DNA of 60,915 bases from Chitinophagaceae bacterium (GTDB lineage: Bacteria > Bacteroidota > Bacteroidia > Chitinophagales > Chitinophagaceae). Location of the stretch: contig JANWIY010000167.1 in assembly GCA_025449645.1 (NCBI GenBank), positions 1 through 60,915 on the forward strand. Direction: 5' to 3'. Made by a program: the position numbers and the translations under genes. The notes under the pieces are model-generated. The model saw only the letters and a list, made by a program, of their open reading frames with translations. It did no database searches and was not told the origin of the DNA. Shown in pieces: positions 1 through 8,377 of the stretch (position 1 is the first letter of the stretch; each line of letters begins with the position of its first letter).

Positions 1-73
1 GATTGTTCAGCATTTTCCCTAGCCTCGTTCGGATTCCGCGCAGGATATTTTTGCCAAAGGACTTATTTTGCAT
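1..73 (-). CDS. Possible partial gene running off the left edge (N-terminal 24 codons)
   Basis: An ATG at 73..71 on the minus strand opens a frame with no stop to the window edge, encoding a short basic N-terminus (begins MQNKSFGKNILRG, contains RTRLGKML). A weak promoter-like pair lies ahead of it on the minus strand: TTTG at 127..124 and TAAATTGT at 102..95, 21 nt apart. No family can be named from 24 residues. Frame 1 of the plus strand is also open from base 1 to a TGA at 136-138, so the left edge could instead hold the tail of a plus-strand gene. I favour the minus frame only mildly. Confidence 0.35.
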   Translation of the reverse strand, partial: MQNKSFGKNILRGIRTRLGKMLNN

Positions 74-140
74 CTATATTATTTCAGGAAGCGTACAATT
101 TACAGAGAACACCTGAATTCCATCAAATCTGGTTTTGAAT

Positions 141-1010
141 ATGTTTTCTATAATTATTTGTTCGGTAAACAAATCCTACCTGGAGGCATTGAAAACAAAT
201 ATCCGCTCAACTATCGGTCAGCCTTATGAATTATTGAGCTGGGACAATCTGGCATCACCGAAACCTATTTCGGAAGTTTATAATATTCTTGGTGACAAGG
301 CCAGGTTCCCTTACCTGTGCTTTATTCATGAGGATATTGTTTTTCAAACGCCTGGCTGGTCGTCGAACCTGCTGACAGCTTTTGAACAGGATCCTGCACT
401 TGGTATGATCGGGGTGGCCGGATCGAAATACAAAAGTAAAACGCCTTCCGGATGGTCAACCGGTGTCCCTTCTTTCGATTGCATGAATATTTTTCACCAG
501 GATAAAAACCGGCACACATCTCATCTTTATTCCAATCCCAACGGCGGCTTGCTTGAACCGGTGGTGAATGTGGATGGTGTTTTCATCTGCATTCGAAGGG
601 AGGTATGGCAGGTGGCTCGTTTCAATGAAACTTTACTGAAAGGATTTCATTTGTACGATATTGATTTTTCATTTCAGGTGACATCACAATATAAAGCGGC
701 CGTGATCTTTTCCATCGATATTATTCATCTCACTGAGGGGGGTAATTTTGGTAATGAATGGGTGGAAGACACCCTGCGCTGGCATGAACAAAATGCGGAA
801 AACCTTCCACGGCTCACCCCGGAAATTCTTTTTGATCCGCGCAGGGAAATGAAGATCCGTAAAAACTGGCTTCACCGGCTGAGCACTGAAATGATCACCG
901 GGAAAAATAAAATGGGTTGGGTGAAAGCGGGCGGTTCTCTTTCGGATCTATCGGCATGGCCTTACATCGCACTTTTTTTGCTTGGCAATCCCTTCAGAAA
1001 AAGGGATTGA
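141..1010 (+). CDS. Glycosyltransferase, family 2-like (GT-A fold)
   Basis: Predicted cytosolic sugar transferase for surface polysaccharide or glycoprotein glycan synthesis; donor and acceptor cannot be read from the sequence. The N-terminus (MFSIIICSVNKSYLEALK) is the first beta strand and helix of a GT-A fold, and FIHEDIVF near residue 65 sits where this family carries its acidic metal/nucleotide-sugar motif (often xHDDV). A second acidic segment, LYDIDFSF, is near residue 175. About 289 residues, no membrane span, so closest to the Glyco_tranf_2_5-like group. The ATG at 141 is chosen over a TTG at 135. No downstream partner: a gap and then dnaK follow. Confidence 0.75.
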   Translation: MFSIIICSVNKSYLEALKTNIRSTIGQPYELLSWDNLASPKPISEVYNILGDKARFPYLCFIHEDIVFQTPGWSSNLLTAFEQDPALGMIGVAGSKYKSKTPSGWSTGVPSFDCMNIFHQDKNRHTSHLYSNPNGGLLEPVVNVDGVFICIRREVWQVARFNETLLKGFHLYDIDFSFQVTSQYKAAVIFSIDIIHLTEGGNFGNEWVEDTLRWHEQNAENLPRLTPEILFDPRREMKIRKNWLHRLSTEMITGKNKMGWVKAGGSLSDLSAWPYIALFLLGNPFRKRD

Positions 1011-1143
1011 AAAGGAATCTTTCTGTGTTCTGATCATTCTTTATGCAAAGCCTTTAGGTCTTTGGCAGTTTGGATTGGAAAAGCTAAACTGACCCAAAGG
1101 CTGGCTGGAGATTTGGTTTTCTGCCCATAACAGAAGCTTTTAA

Positions 1144-1158
1144 GCAGTAATTTACTGC
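1144..1158. promoter_or_regulatory. 15-bp dyad upstream of dnaK
   Basis: Perfect dyad GCAGTAA-T-TTACTGC about 85 bp before the dnaK ATG. The geometry fits a dimeric repressor site, but a few such 7-1-7 dyads are expected by chance in a window this size. No CIRCE element (TTAGCACTC-N9-GAGTGCTAA) is present in the 232-bp gap 1011-1242, and no clear TAnnTTTG box is seen there. Confidence 0.25.
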
Positions 1159-1242
1159 CATTTTTACACCTCGGGCTCCATGGCATAATGATTGACATTC
1201 AGTTATGAATCTATATCACTAACCTTAAAGTAAATCAATTAT

Positions 1243-3156
1243 ATGGGAAAAATAATCGGAATTGACCTCGGTACCACCAATAGCTGTGTTGCCGTAATGG
1301 AAGGGAATGAGCCGGTGGTCATTGCCAATGACGAAGGACGCAGAACCACGCCCTCCGTAGTGGCTTTCCTTAAAAACGGCGAACGCAAGGTGGGGGATCC
1401 CGCCAAGCGCCAGGCCATAACCAATCCGGTAAATACCATCATGTCGGTCAAGCGTTTCATGGGACGCAGATATGATGAAGTTACCAATGAAATAAGCCAC
1501 TGGGCTTATAAAGTGGTCAAAGGTGACAATAATACTTGCCGTATTGACATTGACGGCCGTCAATATACACCTCAGGAAATCAGCGCAATGATCCTTCAGA
1601 AAATGAAGAAAACTGCGGAAGATTACCTGGGTCAGGAGGTTTCGGAAGCTGTAATTACCGTGCCTGCCTATTTTAACGATGCGCAGCGCCAGGCAACCAA
1701 AGAGGCCGGTGAAATCGCTGGTCTGAATGTCCGGCGCATTGTGAATGAACCAACTGCAGCAGCCCTGGCCTACGGCCTGGATAAAGCAGGAAAGGATGAA
1801 AAGATTGCCGTATTTGACCTTGGCGGTGGAACATTTGACATATCCATCCTCGAACTCGGGGACGGTGTTTTCGAAGTAAAATCCACCAATGGAGATACCC
1901 ATTTGGGCGGTGATGATTTCGACAAGATCGTCATGGACTGGCTTGCTGAAGAATTCAAGAAAGAAGAAAATATGGATCTCAGAAAGGATCCCATGGCTCT
2001 TCAAAGGCTTAAAGAAGCTTCTGAAAAAGCAAAGATCGAATTGTCTTCTTCCACTGAAACGGAAATCAACCTGCCCTATGTTACCGCGGTGGATGGCGTC
2101 CCCAAACACCTTGTAAAAAAACTCACAAGGGCCAAATTTGAACAGTTGTCCGACAGCCTCTTTGAAAGATGTCTCAAGCCATGTGAGCAGGCATTGAAAG
2201 ACGCAGGCCTCCAGGCCTCCAAGATAGATGAAGTGATCCTGGTCGGTGGCAGCACCCGTATTCCCAAAGTGCAGGAAATTGTCGAAAAATTCTTTGGCAA
2301 AAAACCCAATAAGGGGGTAAACCCGGATGAAGTGGTTGCTGTAGGCGCCGCTATCCAGGGAGCCGTACTGACTGGTGAGGTAAAGGATGTTCTCTTGCTG
2401 GATGTTACCCCACTGAGCCTGGGCATCGAAACCATGGGTGGTGTGATGACCCGTTTGATCGAAAGCAATACCACGATCCCAACCAAAAAATCAGAAACCT
2501 TTTCCACCGCCAGCGATAACCAGCCCGGAGTTCAGATCCATGTATTACAAGGTGAAAGGCCCATGGCTAATCAGAACAAAAGCCTGGGTATGTTTAACCT
2601 GGACGGTATCCCGCCAGCACCGAGAGGCGTTCCCCAGATCGAAGTCATCTTTGATATCGACGCAAACGGAATCCTTCATGTAACTGCAAAGGATAAGGGA
2701 ACCAGCAAAGAACAAAAGATCCGCATTGAAGCAGGAAGCGGCCTGAGCAAGGAGGAAGTGGAAAAGATGAAAGCGGAAGCCAAGGCAAATGAAACAACGG
2801 ATAAGGCTGCAAGAGAAAGAGTAGACAAGCTGAATTTGGCCGACAGTCAGATTTTCCAGACGGAAAAACAACTGAAGGAATATGGCAATAAAATACCGGC
2901 TGATAAGAAAGCTCCGATCGAATCCGCGCTTGCTAAACTGAAGGACGCGCACAAGAGCCAGGACATCGCACAAATCGACGCAGTTATCGCGGAAATGAAC
3001 AACGCATGGACTGCCGCTTCAGAAGAAATGTATAAGGCAACACAGGGAGCCGGCAATCCATCAGGAGCAAATGGCGGCTCTAACACAGAAGGGCAACCGA
3101 ACAGCGACAAAACCGCGGAGAACGTTACGGATGCTGAGTTTGAGGAAGTAAAATAA
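1243..3156 (+). CDS. dnaK: Molecular chaperone DnaK (Hsp70)
   Basis: ATP-dependent cytosolic chaperone working with DnaJ and GrpE in folding and disaggregation. All Hsp70 signatures are present: [14 protein letters not shown] at residues 5-18, [10 protein letters not shown] from residue 192, and [12 protein letters not shown] from residue 334. The substrate-binding domain follows ([17 protein letters not shown]) and the protein ends in the usual acidic FEEVK tail. At 637 residues it is full length for the bacterial family. dnaJ and grpE are not adjacent. Transcription probably stops in the A/T hairpin just after the gene. Confidence 0.99.
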   Translation: MGKIIGIDLGTTNSCVAVMEGNEPVVIANDEGRRTTPSVVAFLKNGERKVGDPAKRQAITNPVNTIMSVKRFMGRRYDEVTNEISHWAYKVVKGDNNTCRIDIDGRQYTPQEISAMILQKMKKTAEDYLGQEVSEAVITVPAYFNDAQRQATKEAGEIAGLNVRRIVNEPTAAALAYGLDKAGKDEKIAVFDLGGGTFDISILELGDGVFEVKSTNGDTHLGGDDFDKIVMDWLAEEFKKEENMDLRKDPMALQRLKEASEKAKIELSSSTETEINLPYVTAVDGVPKHLVKKLTRAKFEQLSDSLFERCLKPCEQALKDAGLQASKIDEVILVGGSTRIPKVQEIVEKFFGKKPNKGVNPDEVVAVGAAIQGAVLTGEVKDVLLLDVTPLSLGIETMGGVMTRLIESNTTIPTKKSETFSTASDNQPGVQIHVLQGERPMANQNKSLGMFNLDGIPPAPRGVPQIEVIFDIDANGILHVTAKDKGTSKEQKIRIEAGSGLSKEEVEKMKAEAKANETTDKAARERVDKLNLADSQIFQTEKQLKEYGNKIPADKKAPIESALAKLKDAHKSQDIAQIDAVIAEMNNAWTAASEEMYKATQGAGNPSGANGGSNTEGQPNSDKTAENVTDAEFEEVK

Positions 3157-3157
3157 T

Positions 3158-3230
3158 TAAATTAAAAAGTAAAAATTATAAAGTAAAAAAGTGTCCCTTT
3201 TTTACTTTATAATTTTTACTTTTTAATTTA
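3158..3230. repeat. Perfect 33-bp inverted repeat (hairpin) after dnaK
   Basis: Arms 3158-3190 and 3198-3230 are exact reverse complements, separated by the 7-nt loop GTGTCCC. The arms contain only A and T apart from AAAAAGT/ACTTTTT steps with a roughly 7-nt period, and the outer 12 nt (ACTTTTTAATTT) reappear at 7875-7886. It starts 1 nt after the dnaK stop codon and may act as a terminator because the right arm is T-rich, but there is no separate U-tract. The perfect match suggests a recent duplication-inversion of a short tandem repeat. Confidence 0.85.
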
Positions 3231-3290
3231 TCACCCGATTGTGAATAAAATGCAAAATGACACTTATTCCCCAATTACTTCATAATATGC

Positions 3291-3321
3291 TTGCATGATT
3301 GAAAAATAATGTGTATATTTG
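3291..3321 (+). promoter_or_regulatory. Bacteroidota-type promoter for the 65-aa gene
   Basis: TTG at 3291-3293, a 20-nt spacer, then TATATTTG at 3314-3321, matching the TTG-N19-21-TAnnTTTG pattern of Bacteroidota primary sigma factor promoters. Start of transcription would be near 3325, leaving a leader of about 124 nt before the ATG at 3449. Confidence 0.6.
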
Positions 3322-3324
3322 CAT

Positions 3325-3448
3325 CGCAATTGAGCAATTTCAAAGCCTTACAAGCCTGACCCGGGATTCGACACTTCTTCCTAACGATTCTTTCGTGTTC
3401 TTCCACTCATTGCTCAACATTAATTTTAAATTTTAAACACGAACGTTT
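3325..3448 (+). promoter_or_regulatory. Long structured 5' leader, possible pseudoknot
   Basis: Two long-range complements interleave: TTGAGCAAT (3330-3338) with ATTGCTCAA (3409-3417), and TTCGTGTT (3392-3399) with AACACGAA (3436-3443). The first half of the second stem lies inside the loop of the first, and its second half lies outside, so both can form only as a pseudoknot; otherwise they are alternatives. The second stem ends 5 nt before the start codon, so folding could control translation. No known riboswitch core was recognised. Confidence 0.35.
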
Positions 3449-3646
3449 ATGAAACAAGATGTCATGCCCTCTGTTGTCCGCATGGACAAGGAAACCCTGA
3501 AAAACCTGACAGCTGAAGTGAGAGAAACAATAGCTACTAACTATGTTTTACCGAAAGCAAAAAAGCGGTTTACTTCAGTTAATCTGTGGAATATTCACAG
3601 GAACAGAAAACAGATTTCCCGGACAAACAATAAATGGGCTATTTAA
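3449..3646 (+). CDS. Small conserved-looking protein of unknown function (65 aa)
   Basis: I do not recognise this family. The protein is small and basic, with an amphipathic N-terminal half (MDKETLKNLTAEVRETIA), then a Lys/Arg-rich second half containing VNLWNIHRNRKQ. No signal peptide, cysteine pair or membrane span. Gene support is good: a strong promoter about 130 nt upstream, an ATG start, and a Rho-independent terminator at 3710-3738. This is a monocistronic unit with an unusually long leader for so small a product. The shape could suit a nucleic-acid-binding or ribosome-associated peptide, but that is only a guess from charge. Confidence 0.75.
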   Translation: MKQDVMPSVVRMDKETLKNLTAEVRETIATNYVLPKAKKRFTSVNLWNIHRNRKQISRTNNKWAI

Positions 3647-3709
3647 ACTGAAATCAGAAACACAGTTGCTTGACCATGGAAAAGATAAAATACGGTAATC
3701 AAATCTGAC

Positions 3710-3738
3710 AACACTGCTGTAAAAAGCGGTGTTTTTTA
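3710..3738 (+). terminator. Rho-independent terminator of the 65-aa gene
   Basis: Stem AACACTGCT (3710-3718) with AGCGGTGTT (3725-3733), one G-T wobble, loop GTAAAA, followed by a T-run at 3732-3737. Confidence 0.8.
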
Positions 3739-3766
3739 TTTACTGGAAGAATCGGAATTGAACCCT

Positions 3767-3922
3767 TTACATGATATCGAGGGCCTTGGCCAGGAAGGTG
3801 CACACAAATGGAAGTATCATAATGCAAGGGCCTCCTACAGTTACATAAACACCAAAAAATGCAATGACAGAGAGGACGAAAAGCCCCCAAAACAGGCCCG
3901 TATACTTTTTCGTTTTTTCCAT
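3767..3922 (-). CDS. Small membrane protein (51 aa), convergent to the 65-aa gene
   Basis: A minus-strand frame from ATG 3922..3920 to TAA 3769..3767 encodes 51 residues. After a lysine-rich start (MEKTKKYTG) come two hydrophobic segments, residues 9-29 (from LFWGLFVLSVIAFF) and about 35-47 (from IMILPFVCTFL), separated by a Gly-Gly-Pro-Cys turn. The charge pattern predicts a cytosolic N-terminus. It ends about 30 bp from the terminator of the plus-strand gene. Competing longer frames across the same bases (plus 3758-3955, minus 3699-3890) have no protein-like composition. Function unknown; it may be a conserved family protein or a membrane-active peptide. Confidence 0.55.
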   Translation of the reverse strand: MEKTKKYTGLFWGLFVLSVIAFFGVYVTVGGPCIMILPFVCTFLAKALDIM

Positions 3923-4063
3923 TCCGGAGAATTTAGATCCACAAATATATTTTAAATACGGAATCCGAAAGACATTAATTTTATTTCAAGTTCTCTTTTG
4001 GTAATTTCGCGACTTATCCGGCATGATTCCTCACCGCAATCCATCCAGAATTTTGAACGGAAG

Positions 4064-6766
4064 ATGAAACTACATTTTTACCTGCGTTTTTATAGCAGAC
4101 CCGGCCAGGCTCTCTTTGTGAGTGGTAACATTCCCGAGCTCGGTCATGAACCAAATAGGAAACCCGACGAGGCCATACAGCTCCGTTATATGAATAGCGA
4201 ATACTGGCAGCTAAGCCTGGATCTGATGAACAGACCACATGCTCCAATTCACTATCATTACCTGTTGAAAATGGAGGATGGGAGTACAGTCAGCGAATGG
4301 GGAAATGATCGCGAGATCCCTGTTCACCTGAAACCTTCAACAGAAATCCAGGTGATCGATACCTGGAACTATGCCGGTGAATATGAGAACGCATTTTATA
4401 CCGCTCCCTTTCAGAAAATATTGCTCTCCCGCCACACGAAAAAAACCCACACCAAAAGCCCCAGGATTTTTACGCATATTTTCCGGGTGAAAGCCCCTTT
4501 ATTGCATGCCGACCAATGTGTTTGCGTGGCCGGAAGTGGAGATGGGCTGCAAAATTGGTCTGAAGAGGAGCCTATCCTCATGAAGAAGGAAGGACCCTGG
4601 TGGACCGTTCCGGTAAATCTTCCCAGAGAATACCTTCCGGTCAGCTACAAATATGGAGTCTATGACATAAGGAATAAACGATTTCTATATTTTGAAAACG
4701 GGGCAAACAGAACGCTGCCAGGTGACGCCCTTGATCAAAAACTCATCCTTGTTCACGATGGATTTGTTCACCTCCCCAATAATACCTGGAAGGGTGCGGG
4801 CGTGAGTATCCCTGTTTTCAGTTTGAGAAGTAAGCATTCATCAGGTACCGGCGAATTCCCGGATCTGAAATTACTGGTTGACTGGGCAAAAAAAACAGGA
4901 TTAAAGATGATTCAGATCCTGCCCGTAAATGATACGTCGGCAACCGGGACCTGGCTTGATTCTTATCCTTATGGATCGATTTCCGCATTCGCCCTTCATC
5001 CCATCTACCTCAATATCGATGTTGTTGCAGGAAAAAAATACGAATCGCACCTCAAGTCGTTCAGGAAGAAACAGAAACAACTGAATGAGCTCCCTGACCT
5101 GGACTACGAAACCGTGGTTAGCAGTAAGCTGGCCATTCTGAGAGAACTCTATGAGGCGCAGAAAAAAGACCTTAACGAGGATACGAAATACCTGAAATTT
5201 TTTGAAGCGAATAAATTCTGGCTGGCTCCTTATGCCGCTTTCTGTTACCTGAGAGATGTAAACGGTACAACCGAATTTACGAAATGGAAAAATTACGGCC
5301 GTTATAATAAACTTACGATTGACAGGCTGACTGCGCCACAATCAAGACATTATGATCAGATTGCGGTATACTATTTTATTCAATATCATCTACATCTGCA
5401 ACTTGGTGACGCTGCCGGCTATGCGCACGAAAAAGGAATCGTGATCAAAGGAGATATTCCAATTGGTGTGTATCGTTACAGCTGCGACGCCTGGATGTCA
5501 CCTGAACTTTATCATCTGGACCAGCAGGCCGGAGCTCCGCCGGATTCTTTTGCACTAAAAGGACAGAACTGGGGTTTTCCGACCTATAATTGGGAGCAGA
5601 TGGAGAAAGATAATTATCTGTGGTGGAAGAACCGTTTTGAACAAATGGCCATATATTTTGACGCATTCCGCATAGATCATATTCTGGGATTTTTCCGGAT
5701 CTGGAGCATACCGATCACTGAAATCGAAGGCATCATGGGCAGGTTTGATCCGGCAATTCCGGTGTACAGAAAGGAATTCAATGAAAGAAATATCTGGTTT
5801 GATGCTGACCGCTACACAAAACCATTCATCAATGATGCTGTACTCTGGGAGCACTTCACCCAGGATACCGAAAAAGCAAAACTTCTTTTTTTCCTTGAAC
5901 GCCCAAATGGCAATTACCTGCTGAAGGATTTCGTGGATACCCAAGGAAAAGTAGAAGAGTATTTCTCCAATAAGATGGAAGATCCCTTTGAAGTAAAAAG
6001 CCGGCAGGGCCTGCTTAACATAATATCCAATGTCATCCTTTTTGAAGTGGAGGGTAGCGAAGGAAAAGAATTCCATTTCAGGATACGGATGGAAACCACG
6101 TCTTCATTCCGTTACCTGGACTGGCATGTTCAAAATCAGCTGAGAGACCTGTATGTGAATTATTTCTATAGGAGGCAGGACGCATTCTGGAAAAAAGAAG
6201 GAATGAAAAAACTTCCGGCCCTTAAAAAATCCACCGATATGCTGGTTTGCGGTGAAGACCTGGGCATGGTTCCGGATTGTGTGCCGGAGGTGATGAAACA
6301 GCTGGGCATTCTCAGTCTTGAAATCCAACGAATGCCCAAGGACGTGAACAGCGATTTTTTCCGCCCCTCGGATGCGCCATATTTGTCTGTAATTACGCCT
6401 TCGACGCACGATATGAGTACCATACGCGGATGGTGGGAAGAAAACAGGACGGTGACACAGAAATTCTTCAACAATGAACTGGGGCAATGGGGAGATGCCC
6501 CCTTTTTCTGTGATGCATGGATCAATAAAACGATCGTTAACCAGCACCTGCATTCTCCCGCCATGTGGAGCATTTTTCAATTGCAGGACCTTTTGGGTAT
6601 GGAAGAAAAAATACGGCGCGAAAATCCGAATGACGAAAGGATCAATGTTCCGGCCAATCCCAAACATTACTGGAAATACCGCATGCATTTATTCCTGGAA
6701 GATATGCTGAAGGAAAAAGAATTTAACGACCAGCTAAAGGAAATGCTCAAATCTTCCGGAAGATAA
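4064..6766 (+). CDS. malQ: 4-alpha-glucanotransferase, DPE2-type (two CBM20 + GH77)
   Basis: Disproportionating enzyme that transfers glucan units between maltooligosaccharides or branched glucan and glucose/maltose. Two starch-binding CBM20-type domains come first (about residues 1-115 and 130-250; FYSRPGQALFVSGNIPELG and HIFRVKAPLLHADQCVCVAG). The GH77 catalytic domain follows: nucleophile Asp in FRIDHILGFF (about residue 538), acid/base Glu in CGEDLG (about 731), and the third Asp in STHDMST (about 783). Nucleophile and acid/base are 193 residues apart against 47 in the Thermus aquaticus enzyme, so an insert of about 145 residues lies between them, the hallmark of plant DPE2. I take ATG 4064 because the first CBM20 strand starts there; the TTG at 3998 adds 22 unlikely residues. 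Confidence 0.95.
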   Translation: MKLHFYLRFYSRPGQALFVSGNIPELGHEPNRKPDEAIQLRYMNSEYWQLSLDLMNRPHAPIHYHYLLKMEDGSTVSEWGNDREIPVHLKPSTEIQVIDTWNYAGEYENAFYTAPFQKILLSRHTKKTHTKSPRIFTHIFRVKAPLLHADQCVCVAGSGDGLQNWSEEEPILMKKEGPWWTVPVNLPREYLPVSYKYGVYDIRNKRFLYFENGANRTLPGDALDQKLILVHDGFVHLPNNTWKGAGVSIPVFSLRSKHSSGTGEFPDLKLLVDWAKKTGLKMIQILPVNDTSATGTWLDSYPYGSISAFALHPIYLNIDVVAGKKYESHLKSFRKKQKQLNELPDLDYETVVSSKLAILRELYEAQKKDLNEDTKYLKFFEANKFWLAPYAAFCYLRDVNGTTEFTKWKNYGRYNKLTIDRLTAPQSRHYDQIAVYYFIQYHLHLQLGDAAGYAHEKGIVIKGDIPIGVYRYSCDAWMSPELYHLDQQAGAPPDSFALKGQNWGFPTYNWEQMEKDNYLWWKNRFEQMAIYFDAFRIDHILGFFRIWSIPITEIEGIMGRFDPAIPVYRKEFNERNIWFDADRYTKPFINDAVLWEHFTQDTEKAKLLFFLERPNGNYLLKDFVDTQGKVEEYFSNKMEDPFEVKSRQGLLNIISNVILFEVEGSEGKEFHFRIRMETTSSFRYLDWHVQNQLRDLYVNYFYRRQDAFWKKEGMKKLPALKKSTDMLVCGEDLGMVPDCVPEVMKQLGILSLEIQRMPKDVNSDFFRPSDAPYLSVITPSTHDMSTIRGWWEENRTVTQKFFNNELGQWGDAPFFCDAWINKTIVNQHLHSPAMWSIFQLQDLLGMEEKIRRENPNDERINVPANPKHYWKYRMHLFLEDMLKEKEFNDQLKEMLKSSGR

Positions 6767-6776
6767 TTCGCCGACA

Positions 6777-7817
6777 ATGACCATTGAATATTTTTCCTTT
6801 AACCTTCGATTCAAATATCCTTTTACAATCTCCAGGGGAACCAAGACCCACCAGCCTACATTTGTCGTTTGCCTGGAACAATCCGGACTAAAAGCATACG
6901 GGGAAGCGCCGGCTATAACCTACTATCATATTCCCGTCGAAAAAATGAAGGCGGATCTTGCCGGAAAACTAAAGAGTATTGAAAAATTTGCATTCACCGA
7001 GCCTGAAAGATTCTGGCACTTTCTTCATCAGCTCCTTCCGGATAATGCCTTCCTCGTTTGCGCACTGGACATTGCGGGGTGGGACCTCTATGGTAAATTG
7101 AAAGAGAAACCGGTGTATGCCTGCCTGAACCTGGACATGCAGCAGGCACCACTGACTGACTATACCATCGGCATTGATACCATTGATAAGATGGTTCAGA
7201 AAATGCTGAAGACGCCCTGGCCGATTTATAAAATAAAACTCGGAACAGACCAGGACGCAGAAATTATCCGCGCACTTAGAAGCCATACGGACGCCACTCT
7301 GCGGGTGGATGCCAACGCCGGATGGGATTTGGATCAGGCGTTGGAAATTCTGCCAGCGCTCGCGGCCTGCGGCGTAGAATTTGTTGAGCAACCCCTGGCG
7401 AAAGATGATCTTGATGGCATGCGGGTCCTGTTTGAAAAATCGCCGCTGCCCCTAATCGCTGATGAATCCTGTGTGGACGAGCAGGATGTTGCAAAGCTAC
7501 ACGGTTTGTTTCATGGCATCAATATTAAACTCACCAAATGCGGTGGAATTACGCCCGCCCTCCGTATGATTCAGACAGGCCGCAAATTGAACATGAAGGT
7601 AATGGCCGGCGGAATGAATGAAAGCACAATCGGATCAGCAGCCGTCGGCCACCTGCTACCCCTTCTGGATTATGTTGATATGGACGGAATACTTTTACTG
7701 GATGAAGATATTGCCACAGGGTTATCCATTGAAAACGGCCGGGTTATCCTTTCCGGAAAACCAGGCCTTGGGATTGAATACACTAATTTATACAGCCGGG
7801 ACAGTGATGACAATTGA
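6777..7817 (+). CDS. Dipeptide epimerase (enolase superfamily)
   Basis: Predicted to epimerise the C-terminal residue of dipeptides, typically L-Ala-D-Glu from peptidoglycan recycling. Enolase-superfamily catalytic parts are in place: KIK at residues 152-154, metal ligands Asp178 (DANAGW), Glu204 (EQP) and Asp229 (DES), and the second base in KLTK at 251-254, followed by MNEST. The specificity loop cannot be read with confidence, so other dipeptides are possible. It follows malQ by 10 bp and is probably co-transcribed. The stop codon TGA (7815-7817) lies inside a TGACAAT tandem repeat, so the last residues and the stop are supplied by the repeat. Confidence 0.9.
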   Translation: MTIEYFSFNLRFKYPFTISRGTKTHQPTFVVCLEQSGLKAYGEAPAITYYHIPVEKMKADLAGKLKSIEKFAFTEPERFWHFLHQLLPDNAFLVCALDIAGWDLYGKLKEKPVYACLNLDMQQAPLTDYTIGIDTIDKMVQKMLKTPWPIYKIKLGTDQDAEIIRALRSHTDATLRVDANAGWDLDQALEILPALAACGVEFVEQPLAKDDLDGMRVLFEKSPLPLIADESCVDEQDVAKLHGLFHGINIKLTKCGGITPALRMIQTGRKLNMKVMAGGMNESTIGSAAVGHLLPLLDYVDMDGILLLDEDIATGLSIENGRVILSGKPGLGIEYTNLYSRDSDDN

Positions 7818-7886
7818 CAATTGCAATTGACAATGGGCAATTGACAGTTTTTTACTTTTTACTTTTCACTTTTTACTTTTTAATTT
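7808..7886. repeat. Double heptamer tandem repeat (TGACAAT then TTTTTAC)
   Basis: Units of TGACAAT or variants run from 7808 to 7847 (exact at 7808, 7815 and 7828), followed directly by TTTTTAC units from 7849 to 7883 (variants TTTTCAC and TTTTTAA). The tract covers the stop codon of the epimerase and ends 5 bp before the msrC start. The second family is the same sequence type as the inverted repeat after dnaK. Confidence 0.85.
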
Positions 7887-7891
7887 GCAGC

Positions 7892-8377
7892 ATGTCTGAG
7901 GACCTGACAATAATAAAAGGAACAAAGGCGGAGCAGTACCGCGCACTGATCCCGCAGATAGATGCCCTGATTGGTGGCGAACCGGATCTGATTGCCAATC
8001 TCGCTAATATTGTAGCTGCCCTCAGGGAACAATTCGGTTGGCTCTGGGTAGGATTCTACCTGGTTAAGCAGGATGAGCTGGTGCTTGCACCATTCCAGGG
8101 TCCCGTTGCATGCACCCGCATTCGCAAAGGAAGGGGCGTTTGTGGAACAGCCTGGCAGGAAATGAAAGCACTGATCGTTCCGGATGTCAGTGCTTTCCCA
8201 GGTCACATTGCCTGCAGCAGTTTATCCAGATCTGAAATTGTTATGCCACTCATCAGGGAAGGAAAACTTCTTGGCGTACTGGATGCAGACAGCAGCACAT
8301 TGAGCGCATTCGATACCGTCGATCAGGAATATCTTAGTCAGATCCTCTCACTCATCCGCTTGTCCAAAAATGTTTAA
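7892..8377 (+). CDS. msrC: Free methionine-(R)-sulfoxide reductase (GAF domain)
   Basis: Cytosolic repair enzyme reducing free L-methionine-(R)-sulfoxide with thioredoxin. The whole protein is one GAF domain. The three family cysteines are present at residues 74 (VACTRI), 84 (GVCGTA) and 108 (HIACSS), with spacings of 10 and 24 identical to the E. coli enzyme (84, 94, 118). VPDVSAFPGHIAC and SRSEIVMPL are close to family sequence. The ATG at 7892 is chosen because the frame upstream to 7814 is only translated repeat DNA. The stop codon overlaps the first TGTTTAA of the efflux promoter cluster. Confidence 0.95.
   Translation: MSEDLTIIKGTKAEQYRALIPQIDALIGGEPDLIANLANIVAALREQFGWLWVGFYLVKQDELVLAPFQGPVACTRIRKGRGVCGTAWQEMKALIVPDVSAFPGHIACSSLSRSEIVMPLIREGKLLGVLDADSSTLSAFDTVDQEYLSQILSLIRLSKNV

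Noticed and set aside
1-138. Plus-strand tail of an upstream gene in frame 1
   Set aside because: Open for 45 codons, but its product shows no family pattern; kept only as an alternative to the minus-strand start.
1011-1242. CIRCE heat-shock operator ahead of dnaK
   Set aside because: The TTAGCACTC-N9-GAGTGCTAA element is absent; only a shorter, possibly random dyad is present.
3758-3955. 65-codon plus-strand open frame
   Set aside because: Its product has no protein-like pattern, and the opposite strand carries a better two-helix membrane protein at 3767-3922.
7814-7891. N-terminal extension of msrC with a hydrophobic segment
   Set aside because: The Phe/Tyr/Leu run is translated heptamer repeat DNA, not a signal peptide; the GAF domain starts after ATG 7892.
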